From assembly GCF_030445035.2 (NCBI RefSeq), contig NC_080678.1, positions 115,422,599 through 115,486,598 on the forward strand: 64,000 bases of DNA, in the 5' to 3' direction. Made by a program: the position numbers and the translations under genes. The stretch comes from Dasypus novemcinctus (Eukaryota; Chordata; Mammalia; Cingulata; Dasypodidae). Of this stretch, positions 23,968-36,660 are shown piece after piece; position 1 is the first letter of the stretch; each line of letters begins with the position of its first letter. Under the pieces are notes generated by a model that made no database searches, was not told the origin of the DNA, and worked only from the letters and a program-made list of their open reading frames with translations.

Positions 23968-24951
23968 CTGCGGAGAGCACGCACTTTGGAGCGCTCACGA
24001 GCCAGGGAAGCAAGTCAGCTCTTCCTGACGCACAGCTGCGGCTCTCGCCCTGACTGCGCACTCTAGACAAGGAACAAGTTCTCCAGCCCCCACAACCGCA
24101 CCCGTGGGCAGATGGGGCTGGGGGCTGGTCTTGACGCGCCAAGAAGTCTCGCTCTCCTAGCAGGAAACGCCTCAGAAACGTCACTGCAATGTATGAGTGT
24201 GTACCCAAAAATAATTTTCATCTTTGACACCAAAAAGCATCTACAGGGGCTGCCAGAAGTTCTGACGTGACCCAATTAGCTGCAACGCCAAGCGGGTCTT
24301 TAGACACTAAAAGCAGAAGGTTCTGGAGAGCCGCCTGCTGGCCGAGGGGCTCAGCCCGCTGGAAGGTCAGAGCAGGGGGGAGCCTGCCGCCAGCACCACC
24401 TCCGGGGGCCGCACCCAGGGACAGGACGGCTTGGGGAGACGCGCGGGGCTGAGTTAGCCCCGGTGCGGGACGAGGTCTTGGCCCGCATTTTGGTGGGCGT
24501 GGACCCGTCATAAACAAGACCTCCAAGGCGTTTCTCAGGGTCACTGCGCGGCTCTGCTGCGCTGGGGCTTTAACCGCACACCGCAGTCTTTCACAAGGAG
24601 AAAGTCAGTGGAGAGAGGAGCCAGGGGAGCAGCCCGGAGCCGCGAGAGGAGAGCCCGCAGCCAGTGCGCCGCGTGTGGGGCGCCGCGGAGCCCAAGGCCG
24701 GCAGCAGACGCCCCGGGGACAGGCCTGCCAGCCTCGGAGACCCGGCCAGGAAACCCCCGCCAGGAGACCCTGCCGCTGAGCAACCACCGGGCGGCTTTTG
24801 TTTCAGGAGCCAAGAAGCGAAAACAGGAAGATTAGAATTTGCAGCGAGGGCGGTCATCAGAGTGCGACCTTTACCCTGTCGCCTAACGGAAGGCTCCTGG
24901 GTGGGTGTGGGCCGGCCCGGCTGACGCTCCCCTGCCCGCGGGGCCCCTCAC

Positions 24952-25126
24952 CTCCGCTGGCGTCGGTGAGCTCCGCCCTGCGGAGGAAGCCGAGGTACCC
25001 GGTCCTGGCCCAGACGGTCTCGGTGTCCCCGAAGCTGAGCCGAGCGCTGAAGTGGTCGGCGTGCAGCGACTCCTCGCCGTAGACCGTGTAGTAGCCGCTG
25101 GCGTTGTGGGGGCTGCTCACCCAGAC
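24952..25126 (-). CDS. DIP2C: DIP2C internal coding exon
   Basis: A 175-base exon with acceptor cggcag and donor gtgagg on the minus strand. It starts in phase 0 (Val-Trp-Val-Ser-Ser-Pro) and ends in phase 1, matching the next exon. It encodes NASGYYTVYGEESLHADHFS and ARTGYLGFLRRAELTDASG, typical of the DIP2 C-terminal AMP-binding domain. The codons are strongly GC-rich at third positions, as in the surrounding 23-28-kb block. Confidence 0.92.
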
Positions 25127-26290
25127 CTGCCGGGCCGGCAGGGCGCCGGCGGCGGGAGGCACGGCCACGCCCACCGGGCACGGACCAGGACGCGCGCGCG
25201 CAAAGGAGGGCCAGGACCCCCGAGGACCGCTAACCGGATGGGGGGCGTCTCCACGTCTCTCGTTTTGTGAACTAAATTAAGTTACTCGTTCGGACAAAGT
25301 AAGTAATCTTCCCTCCTTTGGCCTGGGACTGACGTTTGCAGGACTTTTTCCGACACAGACGAGCATAAAGATGTAATTCTGTGCTCACATCAAACTGCTA
25401 TTCGTGATTAAGAGCGTCTAACACGCACCGCAGGGCGCGCCACGAACGCTGTGCTCTGCGCACGTCGGTGCCTGGGTGCAGGCCAGAGCCCCGCCCACCG
25501 CCCGGAGCCGCTGGCACTTTCCCTCCGGCGCCCCGCTAAAGCTCTGGGGCCGTGCAGGTAAGGCTCCTCCGGCGCCGCAGCCTGCAGCTCGCAGGGGTCC
25601 CTGCAGGGCACGCTGGGGGACGGAGGCTTCTTCCCCGGGCTCAGGCCACCGGGACCACCCTGGGGGCGCCCGGAGCGCCCAGCACGGCTCGCTGGCCAGG
25701 AGGGCGGGAAGGCCGTCCCATCACCGCGCCAGGGTGGCTGGAGCCAGTGACACAGCATGGCTCCTGGGGGACCCGGGCCCGACGGCCCCTGGAAGGCGGC
25801 GAGAACGCACGCTGCAAGCCAGCAGGGTCACCGGCTCTTCCCGCCCTTCCCGAAGGCTGCACGGGCGGGACCTGCCGCTGTGCTCCCGCCTGGCACGGGG
25901 ACACTTCCTGACGGCACGTCCCCAAGGGCGGGCTGCCAAAGGGAGGCTGCTTCCCCATGCCCGGCGAGGCTGGGCGCGGCCTGGACCGCACGAGCATCCG
26001 CGCCCGCCATCCCTGCGCAGAAGCCGCTGTCCTGGGTCAGAGGTTGAGGGCTGGCCGCGCCCCTCTGCCTCCCCCACCAAGCGTGGAGGCCCATCCCACT
26101 GGCACAGAGCCTGCTTTCTGAGGAGCAGCTGAGGGGCTTTTCTACCCGCGGCCCCTGCTCGGGCCTCCCAGTGACCCTTGTGGTGGACGGGCCCCAGGAG
26201 CCAGGGCTGCAGCACGGGCCCCGGAGGGGGTGCGCCCGCCGCGGAGAGGACGCGCCCGCACTGAGGCGGCCCCCAGGGCTGAGCACTCAC

Positions 26291-26365
26291 CTCCCCCAGG
26301 TGCGAGTCTCCAAAGGGCTCCCTGGTCTGTGTGTGCGCGATGATGACCTTCACCCCGGGCAGGAT
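26291..26365 (-). CDS. DIP2C: DIP2C internal coding exon, the most 5' one found
   Basis: A 75-base exon of exactly 25 codons in phase 0, with acceptor gttcag and donor gtgagt on the minus strand. It encodes ILPGVKVIIAHTQTREPFGD followed by SHLGE, a well-conserved DIP2 segment. Across the four exons about 208 C-terminal residues are present with matching phases throughout. The preceding DIP2 exons should lie to the right, but I found none up to 41 kb. They may be beyond a long intron, or cut off by a rearrangement or assembly join. Confidence 0.9.
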
Positions 26366-27999
26366 CTGAACGAGGAGAGAAGGGGCTGACGCGGCTACTC
26401 CAACACGCGACGGCCTCGGGGCCGAGCCAGGGCGCAGCGCACACGCATGGAGACGCCACCCCAACGCCGACTGCGCTTTGGAGAAAGTCGGGGACACGGT
26501 GGTACAACTGGAGTCATGCGCGTCAGCAGAGCCACGCACCCCTGGACGTGGTGGGGAGGGCCTCCGTCAGCCACCTCGTCCCACACTAGGAAACTTCCCT
26601 AAGAGCGAAAAGAGCACCTTCCAGACGACGGAGGCCTGTGCTCCGCTGGGGTCACGGCACTGAGGGCCCCAGCCCACTCGCCCCAAGGGATCCCGCCTAC
26701 CGCTCTAGGCCCAAGCCCCAGCACGTGGGAAACGTCTGCCGAGGCCATTAAGCCTCTTCGAGTGCCTGATGCGCTCTCGGCTGCAGCCGGGGCGCTCTCC
26801 CGGGGCAGTGCGACTTGCAGCCGCCTCTCCGCCATCGGCTGAACCTTCCGACGTGCCCGTCCAGGACGGACAAAGGCTGCTGCCGCGCCACCCAGAGCAC
26901 GAGACCTTCGAGGGAAACGGCCCCGCGTCAGAGCACGGGGCAGCTGGGCCTGGCCCGTCTCCCAGGGCTTCAGCTCCTCATCGGTTATGCAAGGAGGTGC
27001 CAGCAGGCGTGAGCGGGGGACGAGCAGAGCGCGAGCTCCGGCTTCCGAGGCCCGTCTCAGCGCTGTGCTCACGGCTGGCGGCGAGGCCTGCGCTGGCCTC
27101 CCAGGGCCTGGGCGTCCTGCTCCGAGGTTTTAAACCTGGAGTCACCCTCAGCTCGCCCACCCGGAGCGGCGTCTGGCGAGCGGGCTTTCCAGGCCTCGGC
27201 AGCTAAGGGGCCCGTGCTGCGCCTCCACACGCGTTCGCCCAGGCTTCACGGGTCCGCGCACCCACACGCTCACTGCCATTCAGGGACCATCTACGGAGCA
27301 CGGGGTGACAACCAGCCCTCCTGGGTGCCGCAAGGCTGACGGGGCGGGGGCCAGCTAGCCGCAGCAAGCTCCCCCCCCCCCCCCCCCCCCCGCCGCGGGT
27401 TCTGTCTACTCTGCCTTAGAGCCCCTTCCTCCTCGCAGGGAAAGCAACAGCGCCCACCCGAGACTCGGGGCGCTTCGCGAGGAGGGGAAGGGGCTGCCCT
27501 TCGCCCAAGGCCAGCGTCCGCCCCCGGTTCTGGGAATTCTCAGCTTTCCTTCCAGCCCCGACCCCACAGGCCTTCCGTGGGGCCAGGTGGACCTTCTCCC
27601 GCTCTCGTCACGTCCGCCTCTGCGGCTCTGCTCTCCTCACGAACGCCCCCCGCCTCTCGCTCTGACACGCTGGGGGCGCTCAGCCCGCTCCAGCCACCCC
27701 AGCCTCCCTGCGGCTCCGCCTCCTCGGCTCGCGGATGCTGTTCCAGGTGCCACTGCTGCTCCTGCGCAGGGGTGCGTGCCCCAGCCCACGGCCACCGCGC
27801 AGCGCGGCCCCCTCCCACGCGGCTGGCGTCAGGCCTCCGCGGCTCTCCCTCTCTGGGCACACGGCAAAACCACGGCGTGGGGGTGAGTGCAGACCCCAGG
27901 TGGCCCTGCTTTGGGCCTCAAGGTTGTGAAAGTGCAGGGGCTCTGAGCCCAGTGAGGATGGCGTGAGCCCCACAGCCCATCTCACCATGATCAACAGTA
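26366..27999. other. GC-rich intron or flank upstream of the DIP2C exon; C21 tract
   Basis: CpG- and GC-rich sequence with many overlapping open frames on both strands, none recognisable. A run of 21 C lies at 27371-27391 and is a likely length-variable and error-prone site. Confidence 0.5.
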
Positions 28000-28151
28000 G
28001 CTGACTTTGGTGAGAAATCATCTCTGATGGTGCCTGGGTTTGGACTTCTCACAGCCTTGGAATTGTAAGCTTTTACTCCAAATAAATCCCCCTTATAAAA
28101 GCCAACCTTTACTAGTACTTTGCATCGGTAAGCCTTTGGCAAACTAAAACA
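28000..28151 (+). mobile_element. LTR 3'-end fragment, MaLR-like
   Basis: It ends with ttgtaagcttttactccaaa, taaatcccccttataaaagc and a terminal taaaaca. This resembles, in outline, the right ends of the solo LTRs at 4577 and 11876. Only the 3' part is present. Confidence 0.5.
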
Positions 28152-28155
28152 GACC

Positions 28156-28940
28156 AATTGATTGTTTAAGAGTGTGTTATTTAACTTCCATATATTTGTT
28201 GATTTCCCAGTTTTCCGCCTGTTACCGATTTCCAGCTTCCATTCCATTGTGGTTAGAGAAGATGCTTTGTATAATTTCAATCTTGTAAAATTATTGAAAC
28301 TTACTTGGGGAACACTTGAGAAGAATGTATATCCTGCTGTTTTGGGGTACATTGTTCTGTATATGTCTGTTAGGTCTGATTCATTTATAGTAGTATTCAA
28401 ATTCTCTGTTTTCTTATTGATCTTCTGTCTAGATGTTCTGTCTGTTGTTGAGAATGGTATTTTTAAATCTTCAAATTATTGTAGAGTTGTCTATTTTTCC
28501 TTTCAGTTTTGCTGGTGTTTGACTCATATATATTGGGGCACTGTGGTTAGGTGCATATATATTTATGGTTGTTATTTGTTCTTGGTGGGTAGACCCTTTT
28601 AATATATAATGTTCTTCTTTGTTTCTATAACAACTTTTGAATTAGTCTATATTGTGTGATATTAGTTTAGTGATCTTGGCTTTCTTTTTATTATTACTCA
28701 CATGGATTATCTTTTACCATCCTTTTATGTTCAACCTATTTGAGTCTTTGAATCTAAGGAGAGTCTCTTGTTAACATATATTTAGATCATGCTTTTTTTT
28801 TTTAATCCATTCTGCCAATCTTTTTCTTTTGGTTGGGGATTTTAATCCATTAACATTCAGTGTTATTACTATAAAGGCAGTATTTATGTCAGCCATTTTG
28901 TCTTTTGGTTTTTATGTCTTACATCTTTTTTGTCTCTATT
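28156..28940 (-). mobile_element. Antisense old L1 fragment
   Basis: The plus-strand sequence has the familiar antisense L1 ORF2 5'-region look (ccattgtggttagagaagat, tctgccaatctttttctttt, taatccattaacattcagtg). A 146-codon plus frame at 28162-28602 is an antisense shadow. Confidence 0.7.
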
Positions 28941-28964
28941 ATCTTTTATTGCAGTTATAATAGA

Positions 28965-29135
28965 AATGTGCTACGCAGTCAGATATGGTAACCACTAGCC
29001 ACTGTCACCATTGAGCACTTGAAATGTGGTTAGTGCAACTGGAAACTGAATATTGGTTTTAATTTACTTTTAACTAATTAAAATGTAAATAGCCACATGT
29101 GGCTAGTGGCTACTTTATGGAACAGCACAATAGAG
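28965..29135. mobile_element. Palindromic non-autonomous DNA transposon, hAT-like
   Basis: The two ends are inverted copies: ggtaaccactagccac near the left, gtggctagtggctac near the right, and an inner agccacatgtggct palindrome. This matches a common old mammalian MER-type element whose ends read roughly cag-cgctgtcca. The family name is uncertain. Confidence 0.55.
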
Positions 29136-29273
29136 TGTATAATCTACTCAAAAGCATTCTGCAAAAAACTAATACTAAAATATATCTCATGCAGTTTTTT
29201 GTCCCTGCTCTTGGCAATGGGAGAAGAGTAGGAAAGATGAACAATGTAACGTGTGCATTTAAAAACCCATGAA

Positions 29274-29703
29274 AGGGAAACAGACTTGTCCCAGTGGTTA
29301 GGGCATCTGTCTACCACATGGGAGGTCTGCGGTTCAAACCCTGGACCTCCTTGACCCGTGTGCAGCTGGCCCCCGCGCAGTGCTGTTTGTGCAAGGAGTA
29401 CCGTGCCATGCAGGGGTGTTCCCCGCGTAGGGGAGACCCACACGCAAGGAGTGCGTCCCATAAGGAGAGCTGCCCAGCATGAAAGAAAGTTCAGCCTGCC
29501 CAGGAATGGTGCAATACACACGGAGAGCTGACGCAACAAGATGAGGCAACAAAAAGAAACACAGATTCCCGTGCCGCTGACAACAACAGACGCGGACAAA
29601 GAAGAACACACAGCAAATGGACACAGAGACCAGACAATGGGGCGGGGGGTGGGGGGAGGTAAGGGGAGATAAATAATTAAATAAATCTTTAAAAAAAAAA
29701 CAA
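29274..29703 (+). mobile_element. DAS-type SINE, long form, well preserved
   Basis: The head ggaaacagacttgtcccagt continues through ggttagggcatctgtctacc, a box A-like region, to aggtctgcggttcaaaccct (box B-like). It then has the long body with ctgcccaggaatggtgcaat and gtgccgctgacaacaacaga, ending taaataaatctttaaaaaaa. Flanks aaaacccatgaaa and aaaacccacaaaa are a plausible imperfect 13-bp target duplication. This is the clearest lineage marker in the window. Confidence 0.92.
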
Positions 29704-29709
29704 ACACAA

Positions 29710-31440
29710 AACCCACAAAATTTTGGAAACAGTGCTGGTTCTCTGATTTTAAAAAAGGGTTGGAGGTAGTTATTCTGGGGACTTTATCTGAGCAAGGCTT
29801 CCTTAATGATGGAGCCAGCAGCTCCTTTTGCTTGTTTGTTTGTTTTAAGTATCAAGCTTGAACTGAAATATTCTTATAAGGGTGTGGTCTTCCTCCTCCT
29901 CTTCTTTCCTCCCTGCATTTGTCTCTTTCCCGCTTTCTCTTTGTGATTTAGAATGATGATTCTGGTAGCATGCAGAGAACAGATGGGAAGAATATACAGT
30001 TGAAGGCAGAAAAAATAGTTTAAAGAAACCATTGCAGTAATCCAGGGCAAGAGATTATGATGCCCTGGACAGAGGGTGAGGCAGTGGGACGAGTAGAATG
30101 GATCTGAAAGAGAACCAGTGAACTTTGAGACGAGTGACACTGAAGGACAGTCTAGGATGACTCCTGATTTTCTGAGATTGGGTGACTGGGAGAGAATGGT
30201 GCTAAGGTATGGAGTACCTTATACTGTTCTGTCTATGCTGAGTGTGAGGTGTCTCAGGGAGAACTGAGTGGTGGTGTGCAAGGGACATTTGGCTATGTGG
30301 ACCTGGTACTTTCTAGAAAGGAGTAAGCTAGAGGTAAAAACTTAGAGGACATCAGCACATAAATACCAGTTGAAGTGAATGTGATTATCCAGGGAAAACT
30401 GAAAAATCAAAGAGAGCCTAGGACAAGACCTACGGAAACTCAAATCCATAAAAGCAAGGCAGGGTAGAGAGCTCCAGGGAAGACTGACGGAGGGAGAAGG
30501 AGAAATAGGGATGTGAGCATCTGTGAACTCAAGGCAGGAAAGGGTTTCAAGAAAAGATGCATTTTTAGGAGTAAAGGAAATTTTCTAGGTCAATGTGCAT
30601 GACCAGCCATCAGGTAAAGGTGACTCTCCTTCCCCAAATCTCACTGAAATGATTGAAGTTATAAAAATTGAAAAGAAAAAAAATTCATAGTGATTTACAT
30701 TCTGGAAAATCAGAATGGTAGATCAGAGCAGGAAGAACTCTCTAGTTAGAGAAGATGGAGGTGAGGCAGATAGAAAGAGACGGGCAGCACGTCCTCTTAG
30801 CTGAGTGTGGGGCATGAGGGGGTATTGTGAAGAGATGGCACAGCACTCATTGGCCTCAGGGTCTCCCATGGCTTTCTCTTAGCAGGGTCCACTAGTTAAG
30901 TGGGGAAAGGGAGCACAGAGAGCAACTTCTCCCTCACACTCATTGTTAGAGTTGATTTGAACTGAACTTGTGTGGCTGAAAAATTGGAAAAACACTAGAG
31001 TAGATGATACATAAGTTCTTGTTACTGTTCCAAAACTGTTCTAAGTTTCAATCATGAGATCTTTAGGAATCCTAGCATAGTGTGTCTGTATCTCACCAAG
31101 TGAGTTTAAAATCATTCATTCATTAAATATCTGCCATCTTTAAAAGGTTTATCATCTACTTACATGCTTATATAATGCAGATTTATTATCCGAGAGGTAT
31201 ATTTTTATGGAAGAATCTAGTTATCTTTCTCTTTGGCATTGCTGTCCACATACTTCTCTCTCCTAAATGAATGTTCAGGGAATTCAGTTAAATGGGATAA
31301 TTTAAATAAGTTCACGAGGACCGTGGGTAAATATGGCAGACGTCATATGAGCAGGGATTCCTTGGTGCAAGGGAAACGCAGCCCAGCTGATCATAGTCTT
31401 CAGTTTGAAAATCCTTTAAGAGTTATCGTAATACAGATAA
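29710..31440. other. Unique sequence, no gene seen
   Basis: Ordinary intergenic-looking DNA with no open frame beyond chance length and no recognised repeat. Confidence 0.5.
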
Positions 31441-32300
31441 CTGCTTCTTGTTTAATTTTTTTTCTCATTGTGAATATTTAAACTTACAGAAAAATGGTGA
31501 GAAGTTTTACAGTACAACCACTCTCGTACCTGCCACCCACCTTTGCCAAAAATTAAGATCTTGCCACAATAGCTTAAAATCTTTTTTCAAATAACATTTT
31601 AGAGAGAGTTGGAGCCCCACTCACTCCCTAATTCCATCCCCCCCAATTCTCTCCTGACTTTATTTTATTGCATTTCTCTATATCCTTAAACAATTTATTT
31701 ATTTTTTAAAAAGATTTATTATTATTACTTTTTATTTTTTTCTCTTCTCTTTCCCCCCCACCCCTCCGTTGTCTGCTCTCTGTGTCCATTCACTGTGTGT
31801 TCTTCTGTGTCCACTTGCATTCTTGTTAGTGGCACTGGGAATCTGTGTCTCTTTTTGTTGTGTCATCTTGCTGTGTCAGCTCTCTGTGTGTGCAGCACCA
31901 CTCCTGGGCAGGCTGCGCTTTTATCGCATGGGGTGGCCCTCCTTACAGGGTGCACTCCTTGCACATGGGGCTCCCCAATGCAGGGGACACCCTGTATGGC
32001 ATGGCACTCCTTGCGCGCATCAGCACTGCTCATGAACCAGCTCACCACATGGCTTAGTAGGCCCTGGGTTTGAACCCTGAACCTCCCATGTGGTAGGCCG
32101 AAGCTTTATTAGTTGAGCCAAATTTGCTTCCCATCCTAAATGATATATAGTGCTTTTTTCATGTTTTAGAACTTTATGCAAGTGATAACAGTCTGTGACT
32201 CCTTCTTCCTCTTAATGATGTGCTTTTGAAATGGTGATGGTATCTATTTGGTATCTTCTTACGTGACAACACATGCTGTATCTGCTTTTTCTTCTCTCTA
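31441..32300 (-). mobile_element. Antisense L1 3'-part, split by a SINE
   Basis: Antisense L1-tail-like words occur on both sides of the SINE: acttacagaaaaatggtgag and catcctaaatgatatatagt with tttagaactttatgcaagtg. The SINE at 31705-32136 interrupts it and is therefore younger. Confidence 0.5.
31705..32136 (-). mobile_element. DAS-type SINE, long form, minus orientation
   Basis: On the plus strand it begins aaagatttattattattact (the reversed tail) and ends with the reversed head, tagttgagccaaatttgctt. It includes the antisense box B gggtttgaaccctgaacctc and the body phrase cagcaccactcctgggcagg, matching the copy at 29274-29703. Confidence 0.9.
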
Positions 32301-32802
32301 TATATATTTGAAACAAATGCAGGTTGAACAGTCTTCATAGTCTGTGCTTAAGAATGACCAGTGGCAGGCTTTGGGACCTCAGCCCAAACGTAATGACAGG
32401 ACCTGCTCAAATGAGCTTGGGGAAGAGCACAGGAAAAGAGGGAATTGGAGTCATCAGAGAGGGACAGGCCCACATGACATCTGCTGACAGGAGTCAAAAT
32501 GTGCTTAATACTGGAGGAAGCAGATTCAGAATAGGTTAGGCCAGGTTTGCAATGAATCTCACTGATAACATGTTCTTGCCACAGCTTCTTTCTTACTCTG
32601 TAGGTTGATGTGCACTTACTAGACCATGGACATATAAACACTGATCATTCAGTTTCTCTTTGCAACCTCTTTGTTAGGATAAATCCGGCAGTGTTGACCT
32701 AGAGGGGTTTGCCTTTCCAGAGGTAAGTCAAGGAAGCAGACGTTCTTCCTAATAGCGTAGAAAAATCGAAAATTTCTCTCTATGTATTTTTTGTTTACTC
32801 AC

Positions 32803-33288
32803 TGTAGTAGGCTGAATGCTAGCCCTATAGGTAAAATCCCTGGAACCTGTGAATGTTAAATTATGTGGTAAAGTTTTTACACTTGTGATTATGCTAAGGA
32901 TTTTGAGATGCCAAGATTATCTTGGATTATCTGGTGGGCTCTAGACATAATGCCACGTGTCCTTAAAAGGGATGGACAGAGAGAGATGAGGCACATGTAA
33001 GAGGGAGAGGCAATGTACCTGGAGGCAGAGATTGGAGGGACAGAGCCCCAGGTCCAGGAGCTGACAGCCACCAGAGGCTGGAGAGGCTGGAGAGGCTGGA
33101 GTGGCTGGAGAGGCTGGCCTCCTTTACGGCCTCCTGAGCCCTGGTCCTGCCGACACCCTGAACTCATCTCCCTGAAACAGTCTGTTCTTCTGGCCTCTGG
33201 AACTGAGAGAGCAGGTTTCTGTTAGTTTAATTAAGCCACCAAATTTGTGGTCTTTTGTTTGAGTGGCCACAGAAAAGTAAACACTCAC
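32803..33288 (+). mobile_element. MLT1-like MaLR LTR
   Basis: It starts TGTAGTAGGCTGAATGCTAG, continues with ccctggaacctgtgaatgtt and aagattatcttggattatct, and ends with taattaagccaccaaatttg. This is the usual order of an MLT1-type LTR of the ERVL-MaLR class. A minisatellite has expanded within it at 33068-33119. Confidence 0.75.
33068..33119 (+). repeat. 10-bp minisatellite (ggctggagag)n
   Basis: About five tandem copies of ggctggagag with a single g-to-t variant (ggctggagtg) sit inside the MLT1-like LTR. The repeat makes artificial Trp/Gly/Arg- or Leu/Gln/Pro-repeat frames. Confidence 0.8.
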
Positions 33289-33477
33289 CTTAAGGTCTGT
33301 TATTCTTAGGAGAAAACATGTTTTCATTATTCTTTATTACATCTTTTGATTTCCTGTTATATTGGCAGCCTGAAGTACTTGGGGTTTTTCCTTTATGGTT
33401 AGTGTTCTTTTTGTTCTGTTGAAGAGGTATTTACCCTGTGATCATGAAGATATTCTCATATATTATCTTTTAGATAT

Positions 33478-36400
33478 ACCACGAAAAAGCAGATTTCATT
33501 CCTGGTATGCAAGGATAATTCAAAAGAAAGTCAATTAATGTAATACACCACATAAACAGATTGAAGGGAAAAATCACATGATCATTATCTATAGATGCAG
33601 TAAAAGCATTTGACAAAACACAGCACGCTTTCTTGATAAAAACACTGCAAAAGATAGGAATAGAAGGAAACTTTCTGAACACGATAAAGAGTGTATATAA
33701 AAAACCCACAGCTAATATCATTTACAATGGTGAAACCCTAAAATCTTTCCCTCCAAGATCAGGAACAAGACAAGGATGCCCACTATCACCCCTTCTATTT
33801 AACATTGTGTTAGAAGTACTTGCTCAAACACTGAGGCAAGAACCAGACATAAAAGGCATCCAGATTGGAAAGGAAGAAGTCAAAATTTCATTATTTGCAG
33901 ATGACATGATCCTATACATAGAAAGCCTTGAGAAGACTACAACAAAGCTTCTAGAACTTATAAATGCCTTCAGAAAAGTCACAGGGTATAAGATCAATGC
34001 ACAAAAATCAGGAACATTTCTGTACACTGATAATGAGCAATCTGAGGAGGAAATCAAGAAACAAATGCCATTTACAATAGTAAATAAAAAAGTCAAATAC
34101 CTAGGAATAAATTTAACTAAAGATGTGAAAGACTTATACACAGAAAACTATACAACACTGTTCAAGGAAGTCAAAGAAGACCTAAATAAATGGAAGACTA
34201 TTCCCTGTTCATGGACAGGAAGACTAAATATTATTAAGATGTCTATCCTACCAAAACTGATCTACACATTCAATGCAATCCCAATAAAAATCAACACAGC
34301 ATTTTTAAATGAACTAGAAAAACTAACTATGAAATTTATTTGGAAAGGAAAGAGACCCTGAATAGTCAAAGACATACTGAAAAAGGAAAAGGAAATTGGA
34401 GGAATCACATTGCCTGACTTCAAAACATACTACAAAGCTACAGTAGTGAAAACAGCATGGTATTGGCACAAAGATAGACATACTGACCAATAGAACTGAG
34501 CTGAGAATTCTGATATAGATCCTCATATATACATTCATCTGATATTCAACAAGGCCACCAAGCCCACTCAACTGGGAGAGAATGGCCTCTTCAACTAATG
34601 GTGCCTGGAGAATTGGGTATCCATATGCAAAAGAAGGGAAGAGGATTACCATCTCACACCTTATACAAAAATCAACTCAAGATGGATCAAAGACCTAAAT
34701 GTAAGAGCCAAGACTATTAATACCTTGGAAAACAATGTTGGGAAGCATCTACAGGACCTTGTAATAGGAAATGGCTTCATGAACTTCACACCCAAAGCAT
34801 GAGCAGCAAAACAACAAATAGATAAATGAGACTTCCTCAAAATTAAAGCCTTTTGCACCTCAAAGAAATTTGTCAAGAAAGTGAAAAGAGAGCCTACATA
34901 ATGGTAGAAAATATTTGGTAACCATATAGTTGATAGGAGACTTATATCCTGCATGTATAAAGAACTCCTATATCTCAAAAATAAAAAGACAACCCATTTA
35001 AAAAATGGGAAAAAGATTTGAACAGATGCTTCTCCAAAGAAGAAACACAAATGCCTAAAAAGCACATGAAAAGATGCTCAAAATGACTAGTTATTAGGAA
35101 AATGCAAATCAAAACTACAATGTGATATCATCTTACTCCCATAAGACTGGCAGCTATCAAAAAAACAAAAGACTATAAGTGCTGGAGAGAATGTGGAGGA
35201 ATGGGAACACTCAACCACTTCTGGTGGAAATGGAGAAGGATCCAGCCATTTTGGAGGAGTTTGGCAGTTTCTCAAAAAGTTAGCTATAGATTTGCCCTAT
35301 GACCCAGCAATTCTACTGGTAGGCATATACCCAGAAGAACTGAAAATAAGAACACAAAAGGATATATGCACACCAATGTTCAAAGCAGCATTATTCACTA
35401 TTGCTAAAAGTTGGAATCAACCAAAATGCCCATCAACAGATGAATGGATAAATAAAATGTGGAATATACATACAATGAGATATTAGTCATAAGGAGGAAT
35501 ACAGTACAAGAACATGTGATAACATGGATGAATCTTGAGGACCTTATGTTGAGTGAAGCAAGCTGGACATTGAAGGACAAATACTACATAAACTCTCTGA
35601 TATGAAACAAGCAGACCAAGCTGTTTCAGAGAGCTAGAGACTGGAAGATAGGCTTAAAGGAATTTGTGGGGGAGGGGAAGTTTGCGAGCTGATGCCTTCA
35701 TGGGTGAAGTCTATGAGAAGCTGGAGGCAAGTATTTATAGAGGGAAGGGATAAGATAGGGGTATAGGGATACATTTGGGTGGGGCTTTGTGGGCTTGAGG
35801 CTGACTAGGGTTGGGAGGATGGGTCAGATGGCCCAACGAATAGGGGGGAGGGTTGGGGGAACAGTTTAATATGGGAGAATATCAGGTAAATGTTTGAAGC
35901 TATAATGTTGAGAAAACTCTTCAGAAAGGATAATAAGGATTACGTGTTTAAGGTGCTTAAGGGGGGGGCATCTGGTACAGGGGCAAGCTTCTAGGGAGCG
36001 TGTGGGTCTCATTTTGTCATAGTGTGTTATATCAGTGGGTGGAGACCCATACAATGAGTGTAAAAGTGTACCCACATCCTGGGGAAACCTGATGTTCCCA
36101 AATAGAGGGAATTGTGTCTCTTTTGAGAATTGGTGGCGCCCAATTAGTTAGGGCAGTCTACTATGCCAAGCCCTCAGCATTGTTGCAGTATCTGTAAATC
36201 TGGTCCCTCAAGTAGTGAAGATTAATTGTGACTGTGGGCCCTGAGGGGAGGGGGAGAGAGGTATAGCATAGATGGAAGCAGGGCAACTGGGGGGCAATGG
36301 AAGTGCAAGATCATGCAATGATGGATATAGGACTTGTTAACTTACACCAAAAGTGCATAAAAGTCTATAAACTAAAATGTAAACCATAATGTAAAACATA

Positions 36401-36660
36401 AGGAAGCTAAAAATTTAGAAATTTGTACAGTCTAAGAATATAAACCATAATGTAAACCAAAATGGAACCATGTTTAAAAGCTGTATTTCAATATCTGTAC
36501 ATCAGCTGCAGCAAATATAACATGAACATGTAAAAAGATCATTGCTGGGGGAAGGGGAAAAGGGTTTGATGTTGGGTATATGGGAGTTCCCTATATTGTG
36601 TATGTGAGTTACTGTGATCTAAAACTTTTTCTAAAAATTAGAAAAATAAAGAAAGGATAT
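33478..36660 (+). mobile_element. 5'-truncated L1, ORF2 3' half plus long 3' UTR
   Basis: It begins in the reverse-transcriptase region (HEKADFIPGMQG in one frame) and runs through the ORF2 C-terminus (YPEELKIRTQKDICTPMF near 35330-35390, then MWNIHTMRY near 35460). A 1.1-kb 3' UTR with several G-rich runs follows, and it ends at an AATAAA-containing tail (aaaaataaagaaagg). Several stops and shifts make it inactive. Truncation at the 5' end is the normal outcome of L1 insertion. Confidence 0.88.
33633..34361 (+). pseudogene. L1 ORF2 reverse-transcriptase fragment, 242 open codons
   Basis: The longest undamaged coding stretch of the L1 copy. It contains the reverse-transcriptase motifs [14 protein letters not shown] and the catalytic box FADDMILYI, with both Asp residues present. 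The endonuclease domain and the start of ORF2 are missing, and a stop ends the frame before the C-terminal domain. In intact L1 the protein nicks DNA and copies L1 RNA at the target; this remnant cannot. Confidence 0.9.

Noticed and set aside
25476-26132. A plus-strand frame of 218 codons, and a minus frame of 272 codons at 25721-26539
   Set aside because: Both lie in very GC-rich DNA where stops are rare. The minus one only borrows the real 25-codon DIP2C exon, and the rest has no domain and ignores the splice sites.
28162-28602. Plus-strand frame of 146 codons
   Set aside because: It is the antisense strand of an old L1.
29274-29370. Possible functional tRNA gene
   Set aside because: The box A/B-like parts are the head of a DAS SINE. 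No full cloverleaf with paired acceptor stem is present.
29144-29716. Minus-strand frame of 190 codons
   Set aside because: It lies almost wholly within the long DAS SINE read backwards.
32690-32725. Exon-like stretch ending in gaggtaagt
   Set aside because: A good donor word only; no matching acceptor, open frame or known protein piece was found.
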